A stretch of DNA of 64,000 bases. Source: Phytophthora colocasiae (taxonomy: Eukaryota; Oomycota; Peronosporomycetes; Peronosporales; Peronosporaceae). The DNA is taken from the NCBI GenBank assembly GCA_018806915.1, contig JAGKQI010000059.1:1178001-1242000 (forward strand), given 5' to 3'. Below are positions 10,574 through 20,712 of the stretch, piece by piece. Each line of letters starts with the position of its first letter. The first letter of the stretch is position 1. Under the pieces are notes generated by a model. It made no database searches and was not told where the DNA came from. It saw only the letters and a list, made by a program, of their open reading frames with translations. The translations under genes and the position numbers were made by a program.

Positions 10574-10951
10574 GTGCTTCCTCCAGGCGTTCCAATATTT
10601 GCAGACTTTCGGACGATCAAAATCGAAATTGGAGTCTCTCAGCGGTGGGGTATGGCGCAAGGACAACTCGACCACAAGGCGATATCGATATGGGCTGTGA
10701 TGCCAGGAGTTGAGTACGTGCTATGTGTGAAGTTCGAGCCCGACTTTACGAATGCCGAATACAAGTTGTATGATGCTCGCGTCAATCCACTCGTGCAGCT
10801 GGCTCCACTGCCTATCGTCGCTCCAAGTACCGTGATCCAGTTGGACGGACGTCGAATCCTTGGTATTCCACCAGGGATGGCGCTCCCGGTAGGGTTTCCT
10901 GCAGCTCTGTTGGTGGATTTATACTCTCCATTGGTCTGGGCAATGCGTTAA
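10574..10951 (+). pseudogene. Fragment of the same repeat-family protein, C-terminal part
   Basis: Open for about 125 residues: FADFRTIKIEIGVSQRWG, then a WAVMPGVEYVLCV segment, then the segment shared with the left arm, ending VDLYSPLVWAMR before the stop. It reads naturally as the continuation of the minus-strand fragment at 10061-10321, so an inverted duplication seems to have rearranged one gene. There is no membrane helix. Function unknown; possibly nuclease-like. Confidence 0.35.
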
Positions 10952-10969
10952 TCAGACATCCAGCAATCT
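10736..10969. repeat. Right arm of a 234-bp inverted repeat
   Basis: Pairs with 10323-10556 across a 179-bp spacer. The few differences between the arms indicate a fairly recent inverted duplication. Confidence 0.85.
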
Positions 10970-11456
10970 TCAACGAGGTCATGCACGCGTCATTGATGGC
11001 AAAGCCTGGTTTCCTATTTAAGCGTTTAAACGAAATTTTGGATGCGCATTACCATGAAAACCAAGCAATACTGTACATGTAGAACTTCTACTAGAAGTGA
11101 TAATGACTACTTGTACTTGCATCTTCGCCTACCGGAGTGCCTAGACATCTCATCAAAAGATGGGATGAACTTTATGTTCACCTCACACTACTGAACAGTG
11201 TTTTAGCAAACGATTTCGACTGCAAAGTATGCATCGAAAAGCGGTTTGAACAACTCACGTGTTTCTGTAACCTGAAGGAACAAACCAAAAGAGACAAGCG
11301 CTGGCTCATCACCGTTTTTTAGACCTTGTTCCAGTATACCAAGCAGCATTGGTCAATGCATATTCGTCGACGAACCGAGGACCTTGGTGCGATGGCCACG
11401 CGATTCCTGCGCTGGGAATGTCCCGTTCAAAGTAGATTTTGCGCCCCGATATCAAG
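10970..11456. other. Spacer before array gene 5
   Basis: A 61-codon open frame at 11137-11322 has no recognisable features and I do not call it a gene. The promoter of array gene 5 should lie near the right end. Confidence 0.4.
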
Positions 11457-12295
11457 ATGGTCTCTCAATCTGCCTCGAACGTGACAAAGACTGCCAGCGC
11501 CAATGCCAGCGACTCGTGTACTTGGTACAGTGGTGAACGCTGCGCGCAGCCTCGAACCGGTTACGACTGCCTCAATGTGCTGCTGGACACGAATGAGTGT
11601 GCCATTGACCCCAATGGCGCCTGTGTCAGTATGTCCGTCTATGAGCAGTACCTGACTGACCGAGAGTACTTCGAACCGCTATTGCGGTACTTCCCGGCAT
11701 CCAACTACACGTACTGCAGCGCCAATGATTCAGTATGCTCGAACTGCATTGAAGAGTGGGCAAGCGATTATGAGGCGACGGGAATTGACGGCTCTCCAAC
11801 GTACTGCACTGGGTTGGACGGTTGCGTGTGCGTTGCAGTCACTGAGGTGCCAAGCTGGCAACAGACTGTCATTGCAAACCAGTGCGATGGCTCCAGCAAC
11901 AGTTCCGAAGAATTTTCGTCAGGAACGCGGATATGCATCATACTGGCGCTGTGTGTTGGTGCACTCATGGTCTTCGCAGTCTTTGTGATGCGGAGGTGTA
12001 TTCGGACGGGCACCCGAAATTCAGGTGAGCATTGTTCTTATAAATTCTTCTCCTTTTTGAATCGAAGGCTCATCGTTCTGCCTGTCTTATAGGATCTACA
12101 CACCATCCATTGTCCGGACCACAGCTCAATTTGACTGCGTGGAAGTCGCTGCGAGAGAAGCTCATTGAGACAGAACACACTTTCGTCAATGGCGACACCG
12201 CACGACTCGACGCAACAGCTCGAACTGCCGAAGCATTAGCTGAAGCTCCCACCGTCACAGTGGAGGTATGTACCATCCCAGCGAGAAGACCATAA
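11457..12295 (+). CDS. Single-module cysteine-rich membrane protein with two lost cysteines (array gene 5)
   Basis: Exons 11457-12024 and 12093-12295 (68-nt phase-1 intron after the membrane helix) encode about 256 residues. The module spans about residues 19-145 and is most like array gene 4. Two normally invariant cysteines are replaced: PRTGYDC instead of PR-x-C-x-DC, and VAVTE instead of VA-x-CE. The membrane helix is at about 159-181. The tail keeps LTAWKSLREKLIETEH. The frame then reaches VTVEV and ends 8 codons later, so the usual EEG-GYRP motif is missing. The bases at that point (GAG|GTATGT) look like a splice donor, so a further exon is possible. Array gene 6 begins about 200 bp downstream on the same strand. 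Confidence 0.8.
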
Positions 12296-12492
12296 ACTCC
12301 TCCTCCATCCAACCCACAGTACATGATGGCCCCCATGTGAAGTAGGCCATACTGTTTGCATTCTCACACGTCACAGAAATATACCGTACCACCTCGATTA
12401 AAGTGCGATTTACATTGAAGCTCACTGGCAATGAGGAAGATGTGCAGTGGTGTACCACCAAAGTCGAAGTCTCCTTGGAAGAACAAGTCGCT

Positions 12493-13466
12493 ATGGCTTC
12501 ATCATCGAGTTCCAATGGCAGCTCCAGCCTCGAAGCGGAGGTGACAGCGTCCAGCAATGTCTCAACCAGAGGCGATTCGTGCGCTTGGTACTCGGACGAG
12601 AGCTGTGAGAGATCTCGCACTTGCTACGACTGTTTAAATGTTGGAATCGTCGGAGATTCGGTATATTTTCATCTAAAGTATCTCAATTATCATCAAGATT
12701 GATTTATGTCTTGTTGCAGTGTGCAGTTGGGGACATCGGGCAATGTTTAAGCGTGTCAAAACAAGTGGAGGGCAAAACGTACTATCTCGCGTCCAGTGTG
12801 ACCTACTGCGCAGCTTCAGATGAAGTCTGCACCACTTGTCGTACTCGGTGGCTGCAGGAATATGCTGCAAGTGGAGAAGTCCAGTCTTCGGCAGTGTGTA
12901 TGGGAGAGAATAAGTGCGTCTGCTTAGCGGTCTGTGAACGGGAGACGAGGAACGCGGTGGTGATTCAGCACGAGTGTCCGGCATACGAGAGGGCGAGAGT
13001 TGGTAGCATCATGTTGGTGATCGCGATGGGAGTGGCGGCGTTCATCGTATTCTCGATGATCACCTTCTGCCTCAAGAAGTTGCTGAGATGCGCGCTACCA
13101 TGTACGTGCACGGTTGGAGCTTTAGGAACTAGATGTTGCTGATTGACTTCTGTGGTTTGAGTAGGGCTGGATAGAGACCCATCGGACCAGTCAATTCTGG
13201 CTAGGCGGCGTCCTACTAGATCTCCTCGTGGTCCGCAGTTGAGCTTGTCTGGGTGGAAATCGATGAGAGAGAAGCTGATTGAGACCGAGCACGGGAATGG
13301 AACGCCAAGCGCTGGCCCATCAGGGGTTATGCGGATTCAATTGTCGGCTACGGAAGGCACCTCTGTGATTGTCGAGGAGGGGGAAGGCTATCGCCCTGAC
13401 TCCCCCAGCGGGTATCATCGTCAGGGGCCAGAGGATGTGGTCTCAGCGCTGGCCATGTTGCGCTAG
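12493..13466 (+). CDS. Single-module cysteine-rich membrane protein (array gene 6)
   Basis: Three exons, 12493-12660, 12720-13101 and 13165-13466, joined in phases 0 and 1 by introns of 59 and 63 nt; about 283 residues. This is the same gene plan as array gene 1. The Ser-rich N-terminus leads into one 14-Cys module with the phase-0 intron between the DCLN cysteine and the next cysteine. The membrane helix is at about 153-175. The tail has LSLSGWKSMREKLIETEHG and EEGEGYRPDSP. The sequon before the TYC cysteine is lost (SSVTYC). Without the introns the reading frame cannot be followed, so transcript data would settle the exon borders. The role is unknown. Confidence 0.83.
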
Positions 13467-14094
13467 CGATACAGCATGTATTGTGGGCAGTCAATGTTTG
13501 GTTTGAATTGTTGTTGCGTGCATTGGTCAAAGGTCGAAGCTTCCAACACGTTGTCAAACTCACGTCTTCCTTGTTGCTTGTCACTGACAAGCTATCACCG
13601 CTCGAGCAATTTCAATATGGAGATTCTCTCTAAACTCGTCGAAGTTGTACGCGTGAAAACCACGCAAGTGTCAGTGTGGTAATTCTGTCACGTAGCAGAC
13701 ATCCCTTTGAGATCGTCGCTAATGTAATATTTCGATACCTTAGCCAGTCATGCTGAATCTTCAAGAAGTATTGTCATTTTTGCTGCGAGTTGAAGTTGAA
13801 TTTTAAATAGGGTACCGTTTGTGGGGTACCTGTGCATCAACCTCCCAGCACATCTACCCCTTTAGTACTTAATATAAAGCAATACATTGCGTTTTCAATC
13901 TACTTATTTATCATGGTAATGAGACCTGTTTATCATGATGGATTGTGTTTTTTTATAATTTTAACACATCATTTCCCTTAAATATTCTCGACAAAATCCA
14001 TTTTCGTGTTGATTGAATAATCTAGGTGAGTCCAAGATGGGCTTCACGCTCACGGTCACTTCACTGCCATAATCTCATTCGCCATATTCCGCCC
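13467..14094. other. Intergenic region with promoter of array gene 7
   Basis: AT-rich from 13800 to 14000. No gene or transposon recognised. An initiator-like element sits at the right end (14073-14088). Confidence 0.45.
14073..14088 (+). promoter_or_regulatory. Oomycete initiator-like element before array gene 7
   Basis: TCTCATTCGCCATATT resembles the oomycete initiator consensus GCTCATTYYNCAWTTT. It lies unusually close to the ATG at 14095, implying a very short leader. Confidence 0.4.
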
Positions 14095-15038
14095 ATGAGC
14101 AGCTCCAGTTCCAGCAGCAGCGAGAATGACGTCGGTAGTGTGAATTCAACGAGCTCCAACTCGTCCGACGGCAGCTCCAGCGTCTTTGTGTTCACTAGCG
14201 CCCCGAAAACAGAAGCCTCGAACAGCGGCGATTCGTGCACTTGGTACTCGGGCGGCATCTGTTCAAACCCTCGCTCTTGCTCGGACTGTTTGAATGTCGC
14301 TATCCCCGGCCAAGACGTGAGTTTCATTCATTTTCTATTCGAACTAGTAAAAAAAAATTACGGAACTAATAATTTTTTTATTTGTATGGATAGTGTGCCA
14401 TTAGCCCCTCTGGAGAATGTATGAACTCGTACATGCTGTCGAGTGTGGGAGGATACCCCATGAGTAACTACACGTACTGCTCAGCGGATGACTCCACGTG
14501 CTCAGCTTGTAAAACCAATTGGGAGAGCAACAATGCGGCTGGGGTGTACGTTCCGCCGACCGATATGTGTGTGGGCGACAGCGGCTGCATCTGCATCGCC
14601 TCGTGCGAAATGCCCGACCGTGACGACAATATCATCAACAATTGGTGCATCCCGGCACTTGACGGATCTCAGTTCCGGTTAGTGGCTGGTTTGATCGCTG
14701 GAACCATCGCACTCTTCTTGGTCGCTACATTTATGACCAAACGCCGGCTCGCACGTCGCCAGAGACAAGATGCTGCGGAGCAAGAAGCACGCAACGCCGC
14801 CCGTCGGGAATCACGTCGTCCAGCATTAGGCCACCTGCCACAGCTGAATTTGTCTGGCTGGGAAGGGATGCGTGAAAAGCTTGTTTCCAGTGAGCAAAAC
14901 CTTTTGGCAGGCGGTGCAGAGTCTACGAAACCTACTCTGGCCAGGACGTCAACGACACCTCCTGCTACTACTGTTGAAGAAGGAGATGGATACCGCCCCA
15001 TGTCGCCAAGCGAGCACCCTCCACGCCGCGACTTGTAA
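14095..15038 (+). CDS. Single-module cysteine-rich membrane protein (array gene 7)
   Basis: Exons 14095-14316 and 14394-15038 with a 77-nt phase-0 intron between the DCLN cysteine and the next cysteine; about 288 residues. The N-terminus is a long Ser run. The 14-Cys module is complete but short between its sixth and seventh cysteines. The membrane helix is at about 168-190, followed by a basic, Ala/Arg-rich stretch. The tail has LNLSGWEGMREKLVSSEQ and EEGDGYRPMSP. The intron that follows the membrane helix in genes 1, 4, 5 and 6 is absent. The upstream ATG at 14037 is in another frame, so 14095 is the likely start. Confidence 0.84.
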
Positions 15039-15170
15039 GATATTTTCCTGACGGAGTGAGATCATGTATAATCACGTTGGAAATCTGCAGCGACAAGGGT
15101 TTTTATGGGGTAAACAATGTTTGTTTTACCGTTCCGACAACAAGAAAAGTGTTTTGCTAATACGTTTTAC

Positions 15171-16151
15171 TTAGTTGTCTGTAAAATGTGGAGCCGATGA
15201 ATGTAGTGGTGACAAGACAGGTGCAGAGGGCTCGACGCCAACAAGTTGGAGATAATCAGTCGATGGTGATATCCCAACGACGCAACTGTCCAACATTGGG
15301 CATGTGTGTGGAGTTGTTCGATCCCGCCGTTCTTTTTCGATAAGATCAGCTCGCATTGCCTCCCAACCGAACAAGTTCAGGAGTCGAGCACCACTTTTGC
15401 TGGTTTTTGGCGTTATGTTTCGTGAAGTACTAGCAACAGGTTCACCAACAACAATGTTCCTTCTCCGTTGCAATTCATCAACTCTTCGCTTAGTGTGATG
15501 GTGATGAATAGTGACGATCATTGCCAATGTGGCTACCAGCGTGAGAATGATAGCAATTGCAACACACCAAAACACCAAATCACCATTAGAGGCAGGAGCT
15601 TTGTCGTTTCTCGGGCCATCCTCACTAAGACCATTGCTATCGACACCGGTTAACCCCGAGCAGTCGCTTCCACCAACACTGTACACCCAACTTGGCACCT
15701 CACACACTCCGACAAACACACAGCCCCCAGTTCCGTACAGAAACCCCTTCAAACCAAGCTGTTTCTCACTGAACAGCACATCGTCAGCTTCACAGTATGT
15801 CGTATTCACCGCTGGAAATTCTAATCTAAAGGAATCGGGTGGTGGTTGTCTGGAAGAAGTATTGTTGTCTTCATGAGTAGCTGAAACAACGCGGAAATCC
15901 AAAGAAACGCCATAATTGTCAACGACGGAGACGCAGCGCCCGTGCTCATTAATCATACAGCCATCGGGTTCCTTCACAAGTTCGACATTAAGACAGTCGT
16001 AGCAACTTCGAGGTGCTCTACAACCTCCTGCATCCGTTGGGTAGTATGAACAGGTTCCCTGTCGTCGGTCGATTCCCGAATCGAATGGAATCGGATATGG
16101 CGAGACCTGTGTGTGTCGACGGAGAATGGCGTGGGAAGTTGCAGACGACAT
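15171..16151 (-). CDS. Cysteine-rich membrane protein lacking four module cysteines (array gene 8)
   Basis: Intronless frame, 326 residues from ATG at 16151. It belongs with genes 9 and 10 in a second subfamily: the module starts C-x-YYP, and the tail reads LLNLFGWEAMRADLIEKE followed by YLQLVGVEPSAP instead of EEG-GYRP. Only 10 module cysteines remain. The two after TYC, the one before GTGGC and the middle one of CVC (here CVFVGVC) are gone. The membrane helix at about 188-210 is followed by four His and a basic TKRR. It converges on gene 7 and diverges from gene 9. It may still fold with two fewer disulfides. Confidence 0.82.
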   Translation of the reverse strand: MSSATSHAILRRHTQVSPYPIPFDSGIDRRQGTCSYYPTDAGGCRAPRSCYDCLNVELVKEPDGCMINEHGRCVSVVDNYGVSLDFRVVSATHEDNNTSSRQPPPDSFRLEFPAVNTTYCEADDVLFSEKQLGLKGFLYGTGGCVFVGVCEVPSWVYSVGGSDCSGLTGVDSNGLSEDGPRNDKAPASNGDLVFWCVAIAIILTLVATLAMIVTIHHHHTKRRVDELQRRRNIVVGEPVASTSRNITPKTSKSGARLLNLFGWEAMRADLIEKERRDRTTPHTCPMLDSCVVGISPSTDYLQLVGVEPSAPVLSPLHSSAPHFTDN

Positions 16152-17396
16152 CTCTGTCACGACTGGTAGCGTCTAATGGTAATGACCAAAAGTGACGAGA
16201 GGCTCCATAGTCATGTGGAGACGGTGGTTTCACGACCGGAATGGGCTACTAGGGAAACCTTCCGCCGTTTTTATCTAAATCTGCAACAGACCACTTCAAC
16301 ATGGGGCAGAAGGCAACAACATACTTTGTCCTTGGATCCCAGCAAAAGTTGTCAGCAAGCCGGACAGCAAAACTGGCCGAAGTGGAACTGGCGTGCCAAC
16401 ATGGCGCCATTCGAACAGCAGATCGAAAGTTGCTTTCCACTCCCGCTTCTACGCCAATTTGGCTGCGAGGACCGAACCGAACTGATCGACTGGTAATCTT
16501 GGAGCAACATTAGTCCTCCAAAACAGATATCGATCACTACCGCAGAAGCTGCTTCTATGTCGAGGTCTCATGTGCGACATGGCCAGGTACTCAACTTTTG
16601 CCCAATAGCTACAATATTGAAGCATGGACCTTGCTGAGTAATTGCGGTCTACTGTGTAATCAACCACCTCGCGGCTGGTTTGGCAGTCTTTCAGCAGGCA
16701 GCTCGGCTTATTGATGGGTCTCTATAGCTAATTGTTGAAAATCTCGTCTCGCAAAGAATACTCATGCCTCGCTCCGTTTCAAGCAGCCGCTCCGCTTCCT
16801 CATCAGCCCGTTCTGCTTCCCGGACGTCTTCCTCGAGCCCCACGCCCAATGCTACTGCTTCGTCGGGCCTGAACCGTACCCGACGAGGCACTTTGCACCT
16901 CTTAGAAGGCAATTGTTTAAATACCGTGCTTCTGCTTAGTTCACGACCCACACACTCAGAACCTCGTTCTCGCGATTTGTGGCGTATCCCACCAAAGCAA
17001 AGATTCCGCAAGCGTGAATGCTATCTTTTAAGCACAATAGGACGGATTTGGAGAGACAGGCCCTAAATCTACAGCAGTTGACTAACCATAGAAATGATCA
17101 GATTCTAACCTCGACTATTGAGTATCGTTAAAATCCTGCGTTTTGATTGGCTCCATTTATAGAATTTATAGGGTTGTGTCAAGGTCTGGCTCGATACCGG
17201 TAAAACAAGTCAGTCCCCTCTCAAGGACGGTAGGCAGCACAGTCGCCACTCTACATTTGCCAGTCGGATTGAAAAGCGAGGGACCAGCAAGCGGCTGCGC
17301 CTAACTCGAGCGCCACGGTCAACACTTTAGCTTAAAGCGACAGGGAGTAACACTCCACAACAGGTTCAAACCTAACGAAAACAGCACAGGAAAACC
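16152..17396. other. 1.2-kb divergent intergenic region between array genes 8 and 9
   Basis: It should contain both promoters. Short open frames such as 16764-17066 are Ser/Arg-rich on one strand and Glu/Arg-rich on the other and look like overlapping shadows, not genes. No transposon ends were recognised. Confidence 0.4.
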
Positions 17397-17511
17397 ATGT
17401 CGTCATGGTCTGCGGAAGACCAAGGCTCTACTGTGGACGAAATCACGTATCCCCCAACCCAATCGACCGTTCCGTCGGTCAAATTGGCCTCCACCGGGAC
17501 GGCTCAGTCGG

Positions 17512-18663
17512 ATGACAGCGGTGAACCCCCACCAAACTTCCAACAATGGGGACGAAAGCCATCGAGAGGAGGAAATAAACTACCGACGCACACACGGAAC
17601 GTGTTTGTATTACCCGTCAGACTACCACCACCCATGCCAGATCCAACGTTCGTGCTACGATTGCCTCAATTTTAACATCACGACGGAACCCGAGGGCTGT
17701 TTTGTCAATCCCATGGGCCGATGTTTGCCAATGGCTCAATATGACCCGATGATGGATTTTCGACTTGGAGAACCGTCGAATCAATGCAGCACAAGCGGCA
17801 ACAGCTCCGAACCGACTACTGAAAATGCACAAAAGCAAGATCAACAATATGATTTTATCGCTGGCAACGCCACGTACTGTCAAAATGATGACGCGCAATG
17901 CTTATTGTGTCGAGCTACAGCTTTTGCTGAGATTATCTACCACAATTCGGACAATTCAAGATCGAGATATTGTTTCGGACAGAACGGATGTGTTTGTGTG
18001 GCAATTTGCGAAGCTCTTCAAGTTAACCATCAAAGACCGGACAAGAGCTGTATGATCAACGCCATGAGCACTCAACAGGCCAATTCTTCAGTGAGTCAGA
18101 TCGGCTCAATTTTTGCCATTTTAGGTGCAATGTGCTTCATTGTCGCTTCGGTGTTCGTCATTTACCGCATTCGGAAACGAGGCGAGAGTACCGACTCAGA
18201 GGACAGTGAAAATCAAGGAAGTACCAACAGATATCGCCACAATCGACGGGGAAGTGATGACGATGATCCAGTGGTCACACCGGCGGATGGAGCTTCTCCT
18301 GTTGCCACTGCTACACCCGTTATGAGAGCAGGATCAGGTTCTGGTCTGTTGTTAAACCTGTTCGGATGGACAGCTATGAGGGACGTGCTGGTCCAGAAGG
18401 AGCAGATGCAGGCAGCAGGAATTGAGGACGCAGCTTTGGCACCAGTGAAGAATAACAACGTGCAGTTGATCGGAGCGCAACCGTCCGCTCCAGACGCAGA
18501 GGCGGCGCTGCCTACTGCCCCACCAGTAATGATCCCGTACGCGACGTTGGCAGTAGAAGCACCTGTGGCTGTCACTGTTCGGGCTATGGCGGCACCGTCG
18601 GCACCGGACTTTGAAGATATGGACTCAGTCGATGGAGATGACTTCGACATGACTGAGCTTTGA
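17512..18663 (+). CDS. Cysteine-rich membrane protein, second subfamily (array gene 9)
   Basis: Intronless, 383 residues from ATG at 17512. The N-terminus is short, then one complete 14-Cys module with an insert of about 20 residues, including an extra Cys, between its sixth and seventh cysteines. The membrane helix is at about 197-219. The tail is Asp/Ser-rich, then LLNLFGWTAMRDVLVQKEQ, then VQLIGAQPSAPDAEAALP, and ends acidic. An overlapping open frame at 17397-17675 begins MSSWSAEDQGS, which resembles family N-termini. A short unrecognised intron or a frameshift could therefore join it to this gene. It converges on the CorA gene at 18790. Function unknown. Confidence 0.82.
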   Translation: MTAVNPHQTSNNGDESHREEEINYRRTHGTCLYYPSDYHHPCQIQRSCYDCLNFNITTEPEGCFVNPMGRCLPMAQYDPMMDFRLGEPSNQCSTSGNSSEPTTENAQKQDQQYDFIAGNATYCQNDDAQCLLCRATAFAEIIYHNSDNSRSRYCFGQNGCVCVAICEALQVNHQRPDKSCMINAMSTQQANSSVSQIGSIFAILGAMCFIVASVFVIYRIRKRGESTDSEDSENQGSTNRYRHNRRGSDDDDPVVTPADGASPVATATPVMRAGSGSGLLLNLFGWTAMRDVLVQKEQMQAAGIEDAALAPVKNNNVQLIGAQPSAPDAEAALPTAPPVMIPYATLAVEAPVAVTVRAMAAPSAPDFEDMDSVDGDDFDMTEL

Positions 18664-18789
18664 GTGGAACAACTTTAGTATTTAACGAGGACGCAGATGG
18701 AGAAACGTGAATCGATGTCATAGAACTTTGATGTGTCATGTGTAGCGTAAAAAACTCTTAAGTAATTTGTGATGAGGTTTGTTGATCTT

Positions 18790-20712
18790 TTACAACCACC
18801 TTTTGTACTTGAAAAACAGCACTATGAGCCCCGCAACGACGAGCATAACGACCCACCAAATGAAATAGGCGTAGTGGTACGTCGTTTCTGGGATGTAAGG
18901 GAAGTTCATGCCGTAGACGCCTGTTAAAAACTGCGCAGGCAGGAAAATGGCTGCGATAAGAGCTAAAATGTAGCTCACATCATTCTGCTGCGACGCCCGA
19001 GCATTGTCAAAGTCGTCCACGAGACTGCGACATCGATCCAAGTTGTGTTCGCACTCTTCTTCAACAGAAGCCAAATCCTCCTGCACGTCGGTGAAATATT
19101 GCAACGTTTCCCCTTCGTAGTCGTTTGATGCAATCACCTTGGTAATCACCTCACGTAGAGGCTTGCAGTGCGTCTGGAGTGCCTTAATTTGCTTCGAACA
19201 CGCTGCAATCCGAGCCATGTCGAAGTATCGTGGCTGCAGCGTCATCAAACGTTCCAACATGATCAATTTGGCGCCAAAAGTCTGCGAAATTGGCGATAAC
19301 TCGTGCACACAAACGTTCATGATAGTGTAGACCAGGAACGCCGTGCTGTGCTGTCGGACTTTCGAGTAGGAAACATGTAGACGCTGTTTCAGAGCCGGCC
19401 ACAATGTATCACCTGATGCTTGAACACTGATGAGGACTCCTTCCATGACGTACAGACTAAGCTGTTCCGGTGGAGTCATGATGCGTCCGAGATTCAGATC
19501 CTTAAGCCTTTTCTCAAGCTCCAACTGACTCATACTGTCGAAAGGTGAGTCATCTTCAGGCAGGACGAACTGTGACGCACGGTACATGTTCTGGTAGGTT
19601 TTCACGAGGGACTTGTGGCACGGGTGCAAGATCTGGAGGATGAGGAACGAATGCTCATCGTACTTGACGTATTTCGGACGTTTGAAGTCGGCACTGAGTG
19701 TGTCTTCAATTGCGAGCGGATGCAATCGATAACGAACTGATAGACGCCGCATTAACAGAGTGTTGATCCCTTCCACATTGATCCAGCGAACACTCGCCCA
19801 GTTCGGTTTGGTCGAGTAGATGAAGCTCTTGACTTGGTTGATTGGATAAACACTGCGAATTCGGTCGGGAGAGTACTCGATCGAGCCTAGTTTTACTGGT
19901 GACTTCAAACTCCCGGCTAGTACTGGCATCGTCCGAATGAATGGCTCGTTGAAGAGCTGAGCCAGTTTAATCTCCTGAATGGCACAGAGGAACTCCTCGT
20001 ACGTGATGACACCATTCTTGTCTTCATCCACCACATCAACGAAGGCTTGGAACTGTCGATCACTGTCACAAGCGATACCCATCGCTTCCAGACCACAACG
20101 GAATCCCTCGTAGGATAGTGTTCCCTGATCTTCATGTCGTAAAAAGTTAGTGAAGGGAACGTCAAAACAAAGTAAAGTTTTACACGTTACCATTCGGGTT
20201 TGACAATTCGTGATCTTGGCGTTGGTCAGGTCAAAGTTTGGATCTCGGATCGAGAAGTCGTCTTCAGTGTCAATTGTCCCGAGAGTGTCCGACCAGTTGA
20301 CATCGTCTGCATCCGTTGTAGCACCAAAGGGGAAAATACGAAGGATATCCTTACCATACAAAGTCAGAGGATGCACAGTCATGTTCGCTGGTGGTGACGG
20401 CGTGTCAGTGGCTGAATTCGTGTCCTGCTTCGCTCCAGAATTGCTGCGAAAGCTGTTGCCACCCCCAGTATTTCCAGGCAACGATAAAGTCGATTCTGAG
20501 GCTGCAGTATTGCTGTCCGGCGGTAAATTGATAGCGATGCGTCTCGCGCTGCCGTCCACTCTTGCTCCATCTTCTGAGCTCCAGTCATTCGGCTGATACG
20601 TTGTGGGAATTTCAGCAGACAAACTTCTGGATGCTACAGAACTGTCGTCCTGTGCTACAATTGTAATGGTTTGGTCATCTTCCGAGTTGCTCCGTTGTAA
20701 GGCGTTCTCCAT
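18790..20712 (-). CDS. CorA-type magnesium transporter with EF-hand
   Basis: 640 residues in one open frame. The N-terminal half is Ser/Thr-rich and acidic. An EF-hand at about residues 228-239 has a canonical loop (DEDKNGVITYEE). The CorA-like domain follows, with two membrane helices at the C-terminus and the signature YGMNF between them. CorA proteins form pentameric Mg2+ channels. The EF-hand suggests calcium control, which is inference. A second copy lies at 36317. Between FDLTN and the EF-hand, this copy reads straight through bases that match the paralogue's intron, including a GTAACG donor-like start and a GAAG acceptor-like end. The frame survives because a 10-base deletion compensates for the 61 intron bases. 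Either the intron is now coding or an alternative donor is used. Confidence 0.88.
   Translation of the reverse strand: MENALQRSNSEDDQTITIVAQDDSSVASRSLSAEIPTTYQPNDWSSEDGARVDGSARRIAINLPPDSNTAASESTLSLPGNTGGGNSFRSNSGAKQDTNSATDTPSPPANMTVHPLTLYGKDILRIFPFGATTDADDVNWSDTLGTIDTEDDFSIRDPNFDLTNAKITNCQTRMVTCKTLLCFDVPFTNFLRHEDQGTLSYEGFRCGLEAMGIACDSDRQFQAFVDVVDEDKNGVITYEEFLCAIQEIKLAQLFNEPFIRTMPVLAGSLKSPVKLGSIEYSPDRIRSVYPINQVKSFIYSTKPNWASVRWINVEGINTLLMRRLSVRYRLHPLAIEDTLSADFKRPKYVKYDEHSFLILQILHPCHKSLVKTYQNMYRASQFVLPEDDSPFDSMSQLELEKRLKDLNLGRIMTPPEQLSLYVMEGVLISVQASGDTLWPALKQRLHVSYSKVRQHSTAFLVYTIMNVCVHELSPISQTFGAKLIMLERLMTLQPRYFDMARIAACSKQIKALQTHCKPLREVITKVIASNDYEGETLQYFTDVQEDLASVEEECEHNLDRCRSLVDDFDNARASQQNDVSYILALIAAIFLPAQFLTGVYGMNFPYIPETTYHYAYFIWWVVMLVVAGLIVLFFKYKRWL

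Noticed and set aside
11137..11322. 61-codon frame before array gene 5.
   Set aside because: Short, unrecognised and without supporting context.
16691..17066. Ser/Arg-rich and Glu/Arg-rich frames on opposite strands.
   Set aside because: They overlap each other almost fully, resemble no family, and the bias is explained by repeated TC-rich sequence.
17397..17675. Separate gene starting MSSWSAEDQGS.
   Set aside because: It overlaps array gene 9 in another frame and its second half is the shadow of the Cys module. At most its start is an alternative N-terminus for that gene.
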